A stretch of 64,000 bases of DNA from Coprenecus sp902388455 (GTDB lineage Bacteria > Bacteroidota > Bacteroidia > Bacteroidales > UBA932). Under the pieces are notes generated by a model that was not told the origin of the DNA, searched no databases, and was given only the letters and a program-made list of their open reading frames with translations. Of this stretch, positions 23,341 to 33,617 are shown piece after piece (position 1 is the stretch's first letter; each line of letters opens with the position of its first letter). The translations under genes were made by a program, and so were the position numbers. Location: assembly GCA_963931615.1 (NCBI GenBank), contig OZ007032.1, positions 2,604,001-2,668,000 on the forward strand. Direction: 5' to 3'.

Positions 23341-23384
23341 TTTAAGAGCGATTTAAGAGCGATTTAAGAGCGATTTAAGAGCGA
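23341..23384. repeat. 11-bp tandem repeat, four perfect units
   Basis: TTTAAGAGCGA is repeated at 23341, 23352, 23363 and 23374, followed by a partial TTCAGA unit. It starts immediately after the stop codon of the Schlafen-like gene and may be variable in copy number by slippage. Confidence 0.9.
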
Positions 23385-23426
23385 TTCAGAATTAAATTCC
23401 TAATAATAAGCAACATCCAATTCACC

Positions 23427-24203
23427 ATGATAGAGAAAATACTGGAGCAGTACATCCCGGAGAGGTTCGTCAGCGATGCCCGGTACCGCAGGGGACACAT
23501 CCGCGTAATCAACCCGCTGCCGGGTACACGGGTGCTCGGGCTGCATATTCCCGATATGAGGAAAGCCGCTGCGGAGCTGACATCTTCAGCCGACCGTGCG
23601 GCGGAACTCATAAGGCAGTTCGAGGCCGCCCCGGAGCGGAGCCTGTACTACGAGGAGTACATGGTCTGGGGCATGATGCTCAACCGGATGAAGATGCCTT
23701 TGGAAGAGCGTCTCGACAGGCTGCGGGCATTCGTCCCCCATATCGACAACTGGGCCGTGTGCGACCATGTCTGCGCCGGTGCGAAGTGGACCCGCCCGGG
23801 AGACCGCCCGACATGGGCATTCATCCTGGAGCACCTCGCCTCGCACAGGGAGTTCGAGGTGCGTTACGGCCTGATCCTGTACATGTCCCGCATGATGGAG
23901 GAGAGCACGCTGCCGGAGATATTCCGGCTGATGGAAGGGCTGGACCTGGAGCACATCCATTCGGACTACAGACAGGGGAAAGCTGACCGCGACAGCCCCG
24001 ACCTCTGCCCCGGGACCGCCGCCGGCCGCCCGCCCTACTACGTCCGCATGGCCATGGCCTGGCTGATGGCCACCGCCCTCGCAAAATACCCCGATACAGT
24101 CCGCACCCTGCTCTCCCGGACCCGCCTGCCCGAAGATGTTCTCCGCCTCTACGTCCGCAAGGCCCGGGAGTCCTTCCGCACCCGCACCGTTTCCCCATTC
24201 TGA
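23427..24203 (+). CDS. AlkD-like DNA alkylation repair protein
   Basis: 258 aa HEAT-repeat protein of the DNA alkylation repair (AlkC/AlkD) superfamily, expected to excise or bind alkylated bases. Family marks: LGLHIPDMRKAAAEL near 38, YYEEYMVWGMMLNRMKMPLEERL, the helix containing HIDNWAVCDHVCAGAKW (conserved Trp, Asp), and FEVRYGLILYMSRMM. The C-terminal helices include YYVRMAMAWLMATALAKYP. Length and order match the small bacterial members. It stands in the same direction as rsmA, 65 bases upstream of it. Together with the Ogt fusion at 18726 the window encodes two separate alkylation-repair activities. Confidence 0.88.
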   Translation: MIEKILEQYIPERFVSDARYRRGHIRVINPLPGTRVLGLHIPDMRKAAAELTSSADRAAELIRQFEAAPERSLYYEEYMVWGMMLNRMKMPLEERLDRLRAFVPHIDNWAVCDHVCAGAKWTRPGDRPTWAFILEHLASHREFEVRYGLILYMSRMMEESTLPEIFRLMEGLDLEHIHSDYRQGKADRDSPDLCPGTAAGRPPYYVRMAMAWLMATALAKYPDTVRTLLSRTRLPEDVLRLYVRKARESFRTRTVSPF

Positions 24204-24252
24204 CATCCGGCACAAATCTGCGCTTTTATGCGGTAATTCCGCCATTTTTTCC

Positions 24253-24260
24253 TAAGTTTG
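24253..24260 (+). promoter_or_regulatory. -7 box (TAAGTTTG) of rsmA
   Basis: An exact TAnnTTTG, 8 bases before the ATG at 24269. The -33 region lacks a clear TTTG. Confidence 0.5.
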
Positions 24261-24268
24261 CAGCCGAA

Positions 24269-25066
24269 ATGAAAGTACGGGCGAAAAAACGGTTAGGGCA
24301 GCATTTTCTCAACGACGAGGGCATCGCGCAAAGGATAGTGGAGTCTCTCTTAGAGATGGATCCGCGAGGGACGGAATGCTCTGTCCTGGAAGTCGGTCCG
24401 GGCATGGGCGTGCTGACCAAATACCTGCTGCAGGAGGACGGTCTGGATTTCAGGGCCGTGGAGATAGACGAGGAGTCGGTCGAATACCTCATCCTGAACT
24501 ATCCTTCCATCCGGCCGCGGCTCTACGAGGAGGACTTCCTGCGGATGGACCTCGGGAAAATATTCCCCGGCAGGCTCGCGGTCATCGGCAATTTCCCCTA
24601 CAACATCTCCTCTCAGATATTTTTCAAAATCCTCGACCATAAGGACAATATCCCCTTCGCAGTGGGAATGATCCAGAAGGAGGTGGCGGACCGTCTCGCC
24701 TCGCCTCCGGGCAACAAGGCCTACGGCATCCTCTCGGTGCTGCTGCAGGCCTGGTACGACATCGAATACCTGTTCAGCGTGGAGCCCGGCTCGTTCACCC
24801 CTCCACCGAAGGTGCGCTCGGCGGTAATCCGGATAAGGCGCAATGACCGGACGGCCCTCGGCTGCGACGAGAAACTCTTCAAGGCGGTCGTCAAGACCTG
24901 CTTCAACATGAGGCGCAAGACCATCCGCAACTCCATCAAGCCCCTCCTCGGGAGCGGCCTTGCTCTGACGGACCCCGCCTCTCCGCTGCTGGACATGAGG
25001 CCGGAGCAGCTGTCGGTGGAGGATTTTACCGCACTGACAAACATTTTAACCAATACTAACAATTAA
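24269..25066 (+). CDS. rsmA: 16S rRNA dimethyladenosine transferase
   Basis: 265 aa KsgA/RsmA, which dimethylates two adjacent adenosines near the 3' end of 16S rRNA during small-subunit assembly. Motifs are KKRLGQHFLND at the start, the SAM-binding LEVGPGMGVLTKYLL near 40-54, the acidic VEIDEESVEYL, and the catalytic NFPYNISS near 108-115. The C-terminal domain contains PGSFTPPPKVRSAVIRI and FNMRRKTIRNS. All features are intact. A short 11-base gap separates it from the GH109 gene, which may ride on the same transcript. Confidence 0.97.
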   Translation: MKVRAKKRLGQHFLNDEGIAQRIVESLLEMDPRGTECSVLEVGPGMGVLTKYLLQEDGLDFRAVEIDEESVEYLILNYPSIRPRLYEEDFLRMDLGKIFPGRLAVIGNFPYNISSQIFFKILDHKDNIPFAVGMIQKEVADRLASPPGNKAYGILSVLLQAWYDIEYLFSVEPGSFTPPPKVRSAVIRIRRNDRTALGCDEKLFKAVVKTCFNMRRKTIRNSIKPLLGSGLALTDPASPLLDMRPEQLSVEDFTALTNILTNTNN

Positions 25067-25077
25067 TATCTACAGAC

Positions 25078-26499
25078 ATGAGATTCAGATTAGGTTACAT
25101 TGCACTGGCGCTGACAGCCGCTTTCGCAGCCGCAACATCCTGCGATTCAGTTCAGCATTGCGACAGTTCCATTCCCTACGACATTCAGAACGGGAAGATA
25201 GTATTCCAGGTGCCCCCCAGGGTTGACGGCCAGAAATCCGTCATCGGACTTACCACCGAGCCCATGGAGGTAGTGCGCGTAGGCTTCATCGGCTTAGGAA
25301 TGAGAGGTCCCGGCGCAGTGGAGCGCTTCACCCACATCGAGGGCACGGAGATCAAGGCCCTCTGCGACCTGTATCCCGAAAGGGCAGCAGCCGCTCAGAA
25401 AATCCTTGAGAAAGCCGGACGTCCCCACGCTGACGAGTACAGCGGAGAGGAAGGCTGGAAAGAGCTCTGCCAGAGAGACGACATCGACCTCGTCTACATC
25501 GTGACCCCCTGGCAGAAACACGTAGAGATGGCCGTATACGCCATGGAGCAGGGCAAGCACGTGGCCATCGAGGTACCTGCAGCCACCTCTCTCGCCGAGT
25601 GCTGGGAGCTGGTCAACACCGCCGAGCGCACCCAGAGACACTGCATGATGCTCGAGAACTGCGTCTACGACTTCTTCGAGATGACCGCTCTCAACATGGC
25701 CCAGCAGGGTCTCTTCGGTGAGGTCCTCCACGGTGCCGGCGGATACATCCACAACCTCGAGCCCTACTGGGACGAGTACCAGGGCAACTGGCGTCTCGAC
25801 TTCAACCAGGACCACCGCGGTGACGTCTACGCCACCCACGGATTCGGTCCCGTATGCCAGGCCATGAATATCCACAGAGGCGACAAGTTAGAGACCCTGG
25901 TCGCTTTCGACACCAAGTCCGTCAACGGCCTCAAGCTCGTGCAGGACAAGATGGGCCTCGATGAGTGCGCCAACGGTGACTACACCATCACCCTCCTCAG
26001 CACCGCCAACGGCAAGATGATCGAGATTCATCACAACGTCATGACTCCCCGCCCCTACGACCGCAAGTACCAGCTGACCGGTACCGAGGGCTTCGCCAAC
26101 AAGTACCCCATCGAGGGCTTCGCATTCGAGCCTGAGAACATCAGCTCGGACGAGGTGCCTGACCACGAGGACCTCAGCTCCCACAGCTTCGTACCTGAGG
26201 CAGCCCGCAAAGCCCTCATGGAGAAATACATGCACCCGATTCACCGCGAGGTGGGCGAGATCGCCAAGAAGGTCGGCGGCCACGGTGGCATGGACTTCGT
26301 GATGGACTACCGTCTCGTGTACTGCCTGCGCAACGGCCTGCCCCTCGACATGGACGTCTATGACGCAGCCGAGTGGTCCTGCGTCGGCGAGCTCGGAGCA
26401 GTCTCCATGTTCCACGGCAACATGCCCGTAGAAGTGCCCGACTTCACCCGCGGCGACTGGGACAAGACCGACGGCTTCCACTTCGCATACAAGAAATAA
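25078..26499 (+). CDS. GH109-like Gfo/Idh/MocA oxidoreductase lipoprotein
   Basis: 473 aa exported enzyme of the Gfo/Idh/MocA fold, most like glycoside hydrolase family 109 (NAD+-dependent alpha-N-acetylgalactosaminidase). The signal peptide ends at a lipobox-like ATSC (Cys near 21). A Rossmann NAD-binding motif VGFIGLGMRGPGAV follows near 63-76, then EGTEIKALCDLYPERA. The catalytic half contains LENCVYDFFEM, GYIHNLEPYW, RGDVYATHGFGPVCQAMNIHRGD and ENISSDEVPDHEDLSSHSF, which are typical of GH109. It should release GalNAc from mucin or blood-group-type glycans in the envelope. Codon use is strongly biased to C/G-ending codons, which hints at high expression. A good terminator follows. Confidence 0.9.
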   Translation: MRFRLGYIALALTAAFAAATSCDSVQHCDSSIPYDIQNGKIVFQVPPRVDGQKSVIGLTTEPMEVVRVGFIGLGMRGPGAVERFTHIEGTEIKALCDLYPERAAAAQKILEKAGRPHADEYSGEEGWKELCQRDDIDLVYIVTPWQKHVEMAVYAMEQGKHVAIEVPAATSLAECWELVNTAERTQRHCMMLENCVYDFFEMTALNMAQQGLFGEVLHGAGGYIHNLEPYWDEYQGNWRLDFNQDHRGDVYATHGFGPVCQAMNIHRGDKLETLVAFDTKSVNGLKLVQDKMGLDECANGDYTITLLSTANGKMIEIHHNVMTPRPYDRKYQLTGTEGFANKYPIEGFAFEPENISSDEVPDHEDLSSHSFVPEAARKALMEKYMHPIHREVGEIAKKVGGHGGMDFVMDYRLVYCLRNGLPLDMDVYDAAEWSCVGELGAVSMFHGNMPVEVPDFTRGDWDKTDGFHFAYKK

Positions 26500-26524
26500 C
26501 AGGCATCCCGCCTGAACACACGTC

Positions 26525-26558
26525 AAGGCCGGTCCCGCACTGTCAGGGCCGGCCTTTT
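26525..26558 (+). terminator. Rho-independent terminator
   Basis: AAGGCCGG (26525-26532) pairs with CCGGCCTT (26549-26556), followed by TTTT. It ends the rsmA-GH109 transcript. Confidence 0.8.
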
Positions 26559-26600
26559 CGTCAATTTGCAATATTCTGACGTCAATCACGCATACTCTCT

Positions 26601-26834
26601 TCACAGCACGTCGTCCGCTATCGAATAAAAGTAGAATTTTGGGAAGGTCTTGACCACGCTGCCGGTGGCCAGGCGGAAAAGGATGTCAGTGCACATCCCG
26701 GCGAGCATGCTCGAGGCTACGGACAGCTGGGGAGGCGGAAGTACACCGCCCTCCTCCTCGTATTTCCACAGGATGCGGTCCAGGTAGAGCTTCGGCTCGG
26801 CGATCCGGTCAAAATGCCGGATTACATGCTCCAC
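26601..26834 (-). pseudogene. C-terminal remnant of a ThiF/E1-like protein
   Basis: About 77 codons ending ATGSVVKTFPKFYFYSIADDVL. The stretch LPPPQLSVASSMLAGMCTDILFRLATG resembles the C-terminal helix of ThiF/HesA-type adenylyltransferases. The nucleotide-binding N-terminal part is missing. The frame stays open upstream to about 26900 but without a start codon of the family. It meets the N-truncated barrel remnant head to head around 26800-26880, as expected if one deletion removed the 5' halves of two divergent genes. The assignment of the family is moderate. Confidence 0.5.
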
Positions 26835-27179
26835 GGCCCTCTTCTCGAAGCCCGCCGGCGAGGCCCCCTCAACGCCTACTACGAGCCCGAGAGCCGCATG
26901 CTCGACGCCCTCTGGAAACCGGTAGCCCAGGTCAACGGATCCCTATACAAGACATTCCTCGACGACCGCCTCGAGCTGCGTCTTGACTTCACCCTCTGGC
27001 GCTACGGACGCAGGACCATCATCGAGACGCCGGTCTACATGCAGTCCGTCTGGAACAGGACCAAGGAGACCCGCGCCGAACTCACGCTCACATGGAACTT
27101 CTCCGGAGGAAAGAAAGTCAACGTCCGCCGCAACGCCGACAGCATCCAGGATTACAAGCAGATTACAGACCAAAGATAA
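26814..27179 (+). pseudogene. C-terminal remnant of an outer-membrane beta-barrel protein
   Basis: About 121 codons. The last 90 residues look like the final strands of a TonB-receptor-like or OMP_b-brl barrel: ALWKPVAQVNGSLYKTFLDDRLELRLDF, then a terminal strand AELTLTWNFSGGKKV followed by a basic tail. There is no signal peptide, plug or N-terminal barrel. It faces the ThiF-like remnant. The stop (27177-27179) is 4 bases from the convergent ATPase stop. It is certainly not functional as an outer-membrane protein. Confidence 0.6.
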
Positions 27180-27183
27180 TATA

Positions 27184-28371
27184 CTATTCAAACAATGCAC
27201 TCAAATCCCAGGACATGAACTCCTCAAGCGGCACTCCTCCGGTACCTACGACAAGCGAATGAACAGGGTGGAAGGCGGCAGCAAACTTCGAGAGGCCGCG
27301 GCCGGCAGTCCGGCTGCCGCTCTTTACCTCTACCGCGACACAACGGCGGCGGCTGTCGATGACAAAGTCGACTTCGTCATCCCGCTCCCGCCAATAATAA
27401 ACCTTATAGTCCAGTTCCTCGGCGGCATTGAGGATATGCGCCCCTACGGCACTCTCTACCCAGCGTCCCCATAGAGCAGGAGACGTGTACACTTTCTCAA
27501 AGCTCATCCCGGCAAGGGCACTCAGCAGGGCAGTGTTGTAGACCATCAGTTTCGGCACGGAATTGTACTTTCTCGCACTGTCGCTGGCATATTTTTGCAG
27601 ACCCGTCAGCATCTGAGCTTCCGAGAGAGTGGTAAGATAACTGGCCAAAGTGGTCACATTGCCGGCGTCCTGAAGCTGCCCGAGCAGTTTGGTCAGTGAA
27701 ATCTCCTCGCCGGAATAAGTGCATCCAAGTTCGAAAAGCTGCTTCATCAGTTCCGGCTTATAGACAGTCCGGGTCATCAGTACATCCTGTTCTATGGCCG
27801 GAGCGATGATACTGTCCTTGATATACCGGCGCCAACGGGACTCGTCTCCGATGAACTTGGCCGCTCCTGGATATCCGCCGAAGTAGATATACTGAGACAG
27901 ATCCAGCCCGAATGCCCCGTGCATCTCCTTCCAGCTCCAGTGCGGCATCCTGATCAGCTCATAACGTCCGGCCAGGGACTCCGTCAGCCCGTCTTTCAGC
28001 AGCAGACGGGAAGAGCCGAGAATCACCACCTTCAGATTGACATCATTGAAGGTGTCCGCATCCCACTGTTTCTTCACTTCCTCGCTCCAGTTGTCTATCT
28101 TATGCACCTCGTCTATCACTAACAGATATTCCCTGTGTCCGCCCAGCCGCATCCTGGCCCTCGCCGTATCCCACACCTCTCCTATCCACGCGGTATTTTC
28201 CTTCGGGATACCGTCAGCCGACACCATCATGTTGGGGACTTCGGTCTCCTGGAGCACCTGCTTGACCAGAGTGGATTTACCCACCTGGCGCGGACCCACC
28301 ATGGCCTGAAGCTTGTTGCGGTCTTCCGATATGCGGGATGCAAGTTCTTTGAATTGCGGTCTTTTGAACAT
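27184..28371 (-). CDS. AAA_14/DUF4143 ATPase (second locus)
   Basis: 395 aa from the ATG at 28371 (MFKRPQFKELASR). Walker A GPRQVGKSTLV lies near 26, Walker B YLLVIDEVHKID near 88, and a sensor-like LKVVILGSSRLLL near 120. The DUF4143 half carries FGGYPGAAKFI and a C-terminal nuclease-like motif, DDEVDFVIDSRRRCVAVEVKSGSR (D...E-x-K). This subgroup differs from the first locus (12000-13337) in sequence but not in layout. Four 22-bp tandem repeats occupy the region immediately upstream. The array begins at a remnant of a permease 3' end, which suggests that the repeat plus ATPase is a unit placed behind permease genes. Confidence 0.9.
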   Translation of the reverse strand: MFKRPQFKELASRISEDRNKLQAMVGPRQVGKSTLVKQVLQETEVPNMMVSADGIPKENTAWIGEVWDTARARMRLGGHREYLLVIDEVHKIDNWSEEVKKQWDADTFNDVNLKVVILGSSRLLLKDGLTESLAGRYELIRMPHWSWKEMHGAFGLDLSQYIYFGGYPGAAKFIGDESRWRRYIKDSIIAPAIEQDVLMTRTVYKPELMKQLFELGCTYSGEEISLTKLLGQLQDAGNVTTLASYLTTLSEAQMLTGLQKYASDSARKYNSVPKLMVYNTALLSALAGMSFEKVYTSPALWGRWVESAVGAHILNAAEELDYKVYYWRERDDEVDFVIDSRRRCVAVEVKSGSRTAGRGLSKFAAAFHPVHSLVVGTGGVPLEEFMSWDLSALFE

Positions 28372-28392
28372 AACAGCCTGTGTATTTTGAGA

Positions 28393-28400
28393 CAAAGATA
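28393..28400 (-). promoter_or_regulatory. -7 box (TATCTTTG) of the second ATPase
   Basis: An exact TAnnTTTG on the minus strand, 21 bases before the ATG at 28371. It abuts the 22-bp repeat array. No TTTG occurs at the right spacing. Confidence 0.5.
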
Positions 28401-28401
28401 T

Positions 28402-28489
28402 ACAAAATACTCAAATCTTTATTACAAAATGTTCAATTTTCGCTGATAAAATGTTCAAATCTGTCCTGCAAAATGTTCAAATCTTACCC
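28402..28489. repeat. 22-bp tandem repeat, four units
   Basis: The core AAAAT(GT/AC)TCAA starts at 28404, 28426, 28448 and 28470, exactly 22 bp apart, usually followed by ATCT. On the minus strand each unit reads AGATTTGAACATTTT. The unit next to the promoter is the most diverged. Confidence 0.9.
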
Positions 28490-28507
28490 ATTGATGGCTC
28501 GGATTGG
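28484..28507 (-). pseudogene. Remnant of an FtsX-type permease 3' end
   Basis: On the minus strand the last codons read PIRAING then TAA (28484-28486). This matches the end of the intact permease at 29178 (PVRAING-TAA). Over 28 bases across the stop about 24 agree. Nothing of the permease upstream of this is preserved. The 22-bp repeat array starts at the stop codon. Confidence 0.5.
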
Positions 28508-28529
28508 CCCTCTGCTAAGAAGCGGACAT

Positions 28530-29050
28530 TCAGTTTTTAAGACATCCGAGCGGAATTACTTTTACCCCGTCCGGCCTGGTATAGGCCATACGGCCGCCCG
28601 TTAAGATTATCAACAGATCCGGGAGATTTTGCCGTTGGACTCCCTGCTTTCCCACAAGCTCATGGGAAGCATTACCATCCGTGAGATGCGGCTGTTGCCG
28701 GAATGAAGTATTTTTGTTCTGTCTACGGCATTTGATCCGGTGAGAATAAATTGTCCCGGCAAACTGCGTTCGTCTACCATAGTCCTTACGGCATCCCAGA
28801 TTACAGGTATATCCTGCCATTCGTCTATCAGCCTCGGAGTACTGCCCTGAAGCAGAAGAGAAGGCTTTGAAGCGGCAGTCGCCTTATATTCTTCCCTCAT
28901 ATCCGTATCCTGAATCTTGATGACACTTTTTGCAATCTGCTGTGAGGTAGTTGTCTTTCCACACCATTTGGGACCTTCTACCAATACTGCTCCAAATGCT
29001 TCCAGCCTTTCTTTCAAGACATCATCAGCTATCCTGTGTAAGTACCGCAT
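28530..29050 (-). pseudogene. Decayed AAA_14/DUF4143 ATPase with internal deletion (third locus)
   Basis: The N-terminal 140 residues from the ATG at 29050 are a good DUF4143-type ATPase start: LVEGPKWCGKTTTSQQIAKS (Walker A), PRLIDEWQDIPVIWDAVR (Walker B), FILTGSNAVDRTKILHSGNSRISRM. After MLPMSLWESRESNGKIS the frame stops at 28610. In another frame, ending at 28530, the sequence LTGGRMAYTRPDGVKVIPLGCLKN is the typical last strand of the same family. The central 250 or so residues are therefore gone, with a frameshift at the join. The promoter and 23-bp repeats upstream are intact. An expressed N-terminal fragment remains possible. Confidence 0.8.
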
Positions 29051-29072
29051 AGTATTGACTGTTTATTTGATG

Positions 29073-29104
29073 CAAAGATATTGAAAATATATATTTTACA
29101 CAAA
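29073..29104 (-). promoter_or_regulatory. Consensus promoter of the decayed ATPase
   Basis: On the minus strand TTTG (29101-29104), a 20-base spacer, then TATCTTTG (29073-29080). The 23-bp repeats end just upstream of the -33 box. Confidence 0.75.
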
Positions 29105-29108
29105 TTCA

Positions 29109-29175
29109 CTTTAAACTTTTGCGGCGTTTTGCTTTAAACTTTTGTGGTATTTTACTTTAAACTTTTGCGGTATAA
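29109..29175. repeat. 23-bp tandem repeat, three units
   Basis: CTTTAAACTTTTG(C/T)GG begins at 29109, 29132 and 29155, exactly 23 bp apart. The array lies between the permease stop (29178) and the -33 box (29101-29104). Confidence 0.9.
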
Positions 29176-29177
29176 TC

Positions 29178-30458
29178 TTACCCATTGATAGCGCGGACGG
29201 GGTCGACGGTGGCGGCTTTCCAGGCAGGGATGAGGCCGGAGAGGATGCCGAGGACGACGGCTATGAGCATGCCGGCAAGGGCGTTGTCGGGGGAGAGGGT
29301 GATGGTGAAGTATTCGGAGACGGCATTGACCGGAATGGAAATGAGAAAGACCAGGAGAATGCCCACCAGGCCGCCGGCTAAGGAGAGGAAGGAGGCCTCC
29401 ACCATGAACTGGGTCAGGATCACGTAGCGCTTGGCTCCGAGGGCCTTCTGGATGCCGATCTGGCTCATGCGCTCCTGGACGGAGACGAACATGATGTTGG
29501 CGATGCCGAAGCCGCCGATGATCAGGGAGAAGGCTCCGATGATCCAGCCCGCCTTGCTGATGCCGCGGAAGACGGAGTCGAGCATGTCGAGCAGGAAGGT
29601 CATCTCGTTGATGGCGAAGTCATCCCGCTCCGAGGGGGAGAGACCGCGGCAGGAGCGCAGCAGCAGGCGCAGCTCGTCCAGGAAGGCCTCGCGGGAGACC
29701 CCCTCCGCCGGAGCCGCCATCATCATCCCCGAGCCCCACGCCGAGGCCAGCACCGTCTTGCCGAACTGCAGCGGGAGGACCACCGCATCGTCCGTATTGA
29801 CGATGGAGGCCATGCTCTCGCCCTGCTTTTCCAGGACGCCGATGACTATTGCACTGCCTCCCTTGACCTTGACCTTCTTGCCTATGGGGTAGGAGTCCCC
29901 GAAGAGCTCCCGGGCGACATTGTACCCGAGGATAGCCACATTGGCCCCTCCGCGGATCTCCATCTGGGAGAAGTCGCGGCCCTCGGCGAGGGAGTAGCTC
30001 ATCACATTCTCCAGCCCGTCGGTGGTGATGACCAGGAAGGCGTTGGAATAATTGTTGCGGCGGTAGGAGGCATTGCCGTTGCCGAGGATTACATAGACCA
30101 CGCTCTCGGCCAGGGTGGCGTTGCGGGCGACATATTCGAAATTCTCCTCAGTGATCTCCGGCCGCTGGAGATAGTCCCACCACTGCAGCGGCTCGCCGTC
30201 CTCCCCTTCCTCCTGAGTCATGGGAAAACGGTCGATGTAGACGATGTCGCTCCCGAAGGACCGGACACCCTCCATGATATTGGACTTGAGCGAGTCCACG
30301 GCGCAGAACACCGCCACTATCGAAAAGATGCCGACAGTGACTCCGAACAGCGAGAGAAAAGTCCTGAGCTTGTCAGACTTGATGGAGAAAAAAGCGAAAG
30401 AGGCGCTCTCCGCAATCAACCCCACAACTATCCTCAGCTCTTTCACGAATTTTTTCAT
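29178..30458 (-). CDS. MacB/FtsX-type ABC transporter permease
   Basis: 426 aa inner-membrane permease. An N-terminal membrane helix (about 20-45, ending in TVGIFSIVAVFCAVDSLK) is followed by a large periplasmic MacB_PCD domain (about 50-280). Three C-terminal helices of the FtsX domain follow, with the conserved GGFGIANIMFVSVQERMSQIGIQKALGAKRYVI loop. The C terminus is the family-typical DPVRAING. No ATP-binding subunit lies next to it; the partner must be elsewhere. It starts 18 bases after the mutS stop on the same strand, so it is likely transcribed with mutS. The last codon is followed within 10 bases by the 23-bp repeats of the next locus. Confidence 0.9.
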   Translation of the reverse strand: MKKFVKELRIVVGLIAESASFAFFSIKSDKLRTFLSLFGVTVGIFSIVAVFCAVDSLKSNIMEGVRSFGSDIVYIDRFPMTQEEGEDGEPLQWWDYLQRPEITEENFEYVARNATLAESVVYVILGNGNASYRRNNYSNAFLVITTDGLENVMSYSLAEGRDFSQMEIRGGANVAILGYNVARELFGDSYPIGKKVKVKGGSAIVIGVLEKQGESMASIVNTDDAVVLPLQFGKTVLASAWGSGMMMAAPAEGVSREAFLDELRLLLRSCRGLSPSERDDFAINEMTFLLDMLDSVFRGISKAGWIIGAFSLIIGGFGIANIMFVSVQERMSQIGIQKALGAKRYVILTQFMVEASFLSLAGGLVGILLVFLISIPVNAVSEYFTITLSPDNALAGMLIAVVLGILSGLIPAWKAATVDPVRAING

Positions 30459-30476
30459 AAGACGTCTGAACTATAG

Positions 30477-33170
<2,694 letters not shown>

Positions 33171-33197
33171 TTCGAGTCACTTCCGATTAAAGAGAGG

Positions 33198-33205
33198 CAA
33201 AAATA
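33198..33205 (-). promoter_or_regulatory. -7 box (TATTTTTG) of mutS
   Basis: An exact TAnnTTTG on the minus strand, 28 bases before the ATG at 33170. No TTTG is seen at -33. Confidence 0.5.
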
Positions 33206-33270
33206 CTAAAATCCGCGTAATCGCGATAGATGTTTTACGACAAAGCACATCCGGCCTTTTCATTTTGAAA

Positions 33271-33329
33271 CTGCACACCTTCGGAAGGTGAGACGAAAAA
33301 GGGGGAATCCTGCACACCTTCGGAAGGTG
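33271..33329. repeat. Pair of 20-bp hairpin repeats
   Basis: CTGCACACCTTCGGAAGGTG occurs at 33271-33290 and again at 33310-33329 (39 bp apart). Each contains a tight hairpin CACCTTC-G-GAAGGTG. Function unknown. Confidence 0.85.
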
Positions 33330-33398
33330 GAAGAAGGTGGAAGGAGGATAAGGTGTATGATGAGAGAGCCTGTGGCAGGGGCCAAGCGGAATGCGATT

Positions 33399-33438
33399 CC
33401 GCAACGGCACTGAATCGCGGAATCTGCTGCCGTTGTGG
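33399..33438. repeat. 40-bp structured repeat, copy 2
   Basis: Differs from copies 1 and 3 at two positions (C to T at base 12, T to C at base 25). Here the flanking bases also allow an alternative stem, GATTCCGC (33395-33402) with GCGGAATC (33417-33424), competing with the outer stem. The similarity to copy 3 continues about 14 bases further (GGGACGGAA). Confidence 0.85.
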
Positions 33439-33503
33439 GAACGGGACGGAAGGACAAGGCCGCACAGAAGGCCTGCAGAAAGGACGCGGCGATGAAAGTC
33501 ATA

Positions 33504-33543
33504 CCGCAACGGCACCGAATCGCGGAATTTGCTGCCGTTGTGG
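33504..33543. repeat. 40-bp structured repeat, copy 3
   Basis: Identical to copy 1 at 17075-17114, 16.4 kb away. It is followed directly by the 27-bp tandem units. Confidence 0.85.
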
Positions 33544-33544
33544 A

Positions 33545-33598
33545 AACGGGACGGAAAACTTTTATTATTTTAACGGGACGGAAAACTTTTATTATTTT
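33545..33598. repeat. 27-bp tandem repeat, two units
   Basis: AACGGGACGGAAAACTTTTA followed by TTATTTT occurs at 33545-33571 and again at 33572-33598 without change. It ends 19 bases before the ATG of the beta-propeller lipoprotein, so it probably contains or displaces its promoter. Confidence 0.9.
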
Positions 33599-33617
33599 TA
33601 CGAACAAAAATACGAAT

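Larger units (their letters stand above)
33171..33617. other. Repeat-rich intergenic region between mutS and the beta-propeller gene
   Basis: About 450 bases with no credible gene. It holds the mutS promoter, two hairpin-containing direct repeats (33271 and 33310), copies 2 and 3 of the 40-bp structured repeat, and two 27-bp tandem units just before the next coding start. Open frames on both strands (for example 33260-33664 minus) simply read through repeats and are rejected as genes. Confidence 0.8.

Noticed and set aside
28402..28489. 22-bp array considered as a CRISPR leader or array
   Set aside because: There are no spacers; units follow each other directly, and the differences are point changes.
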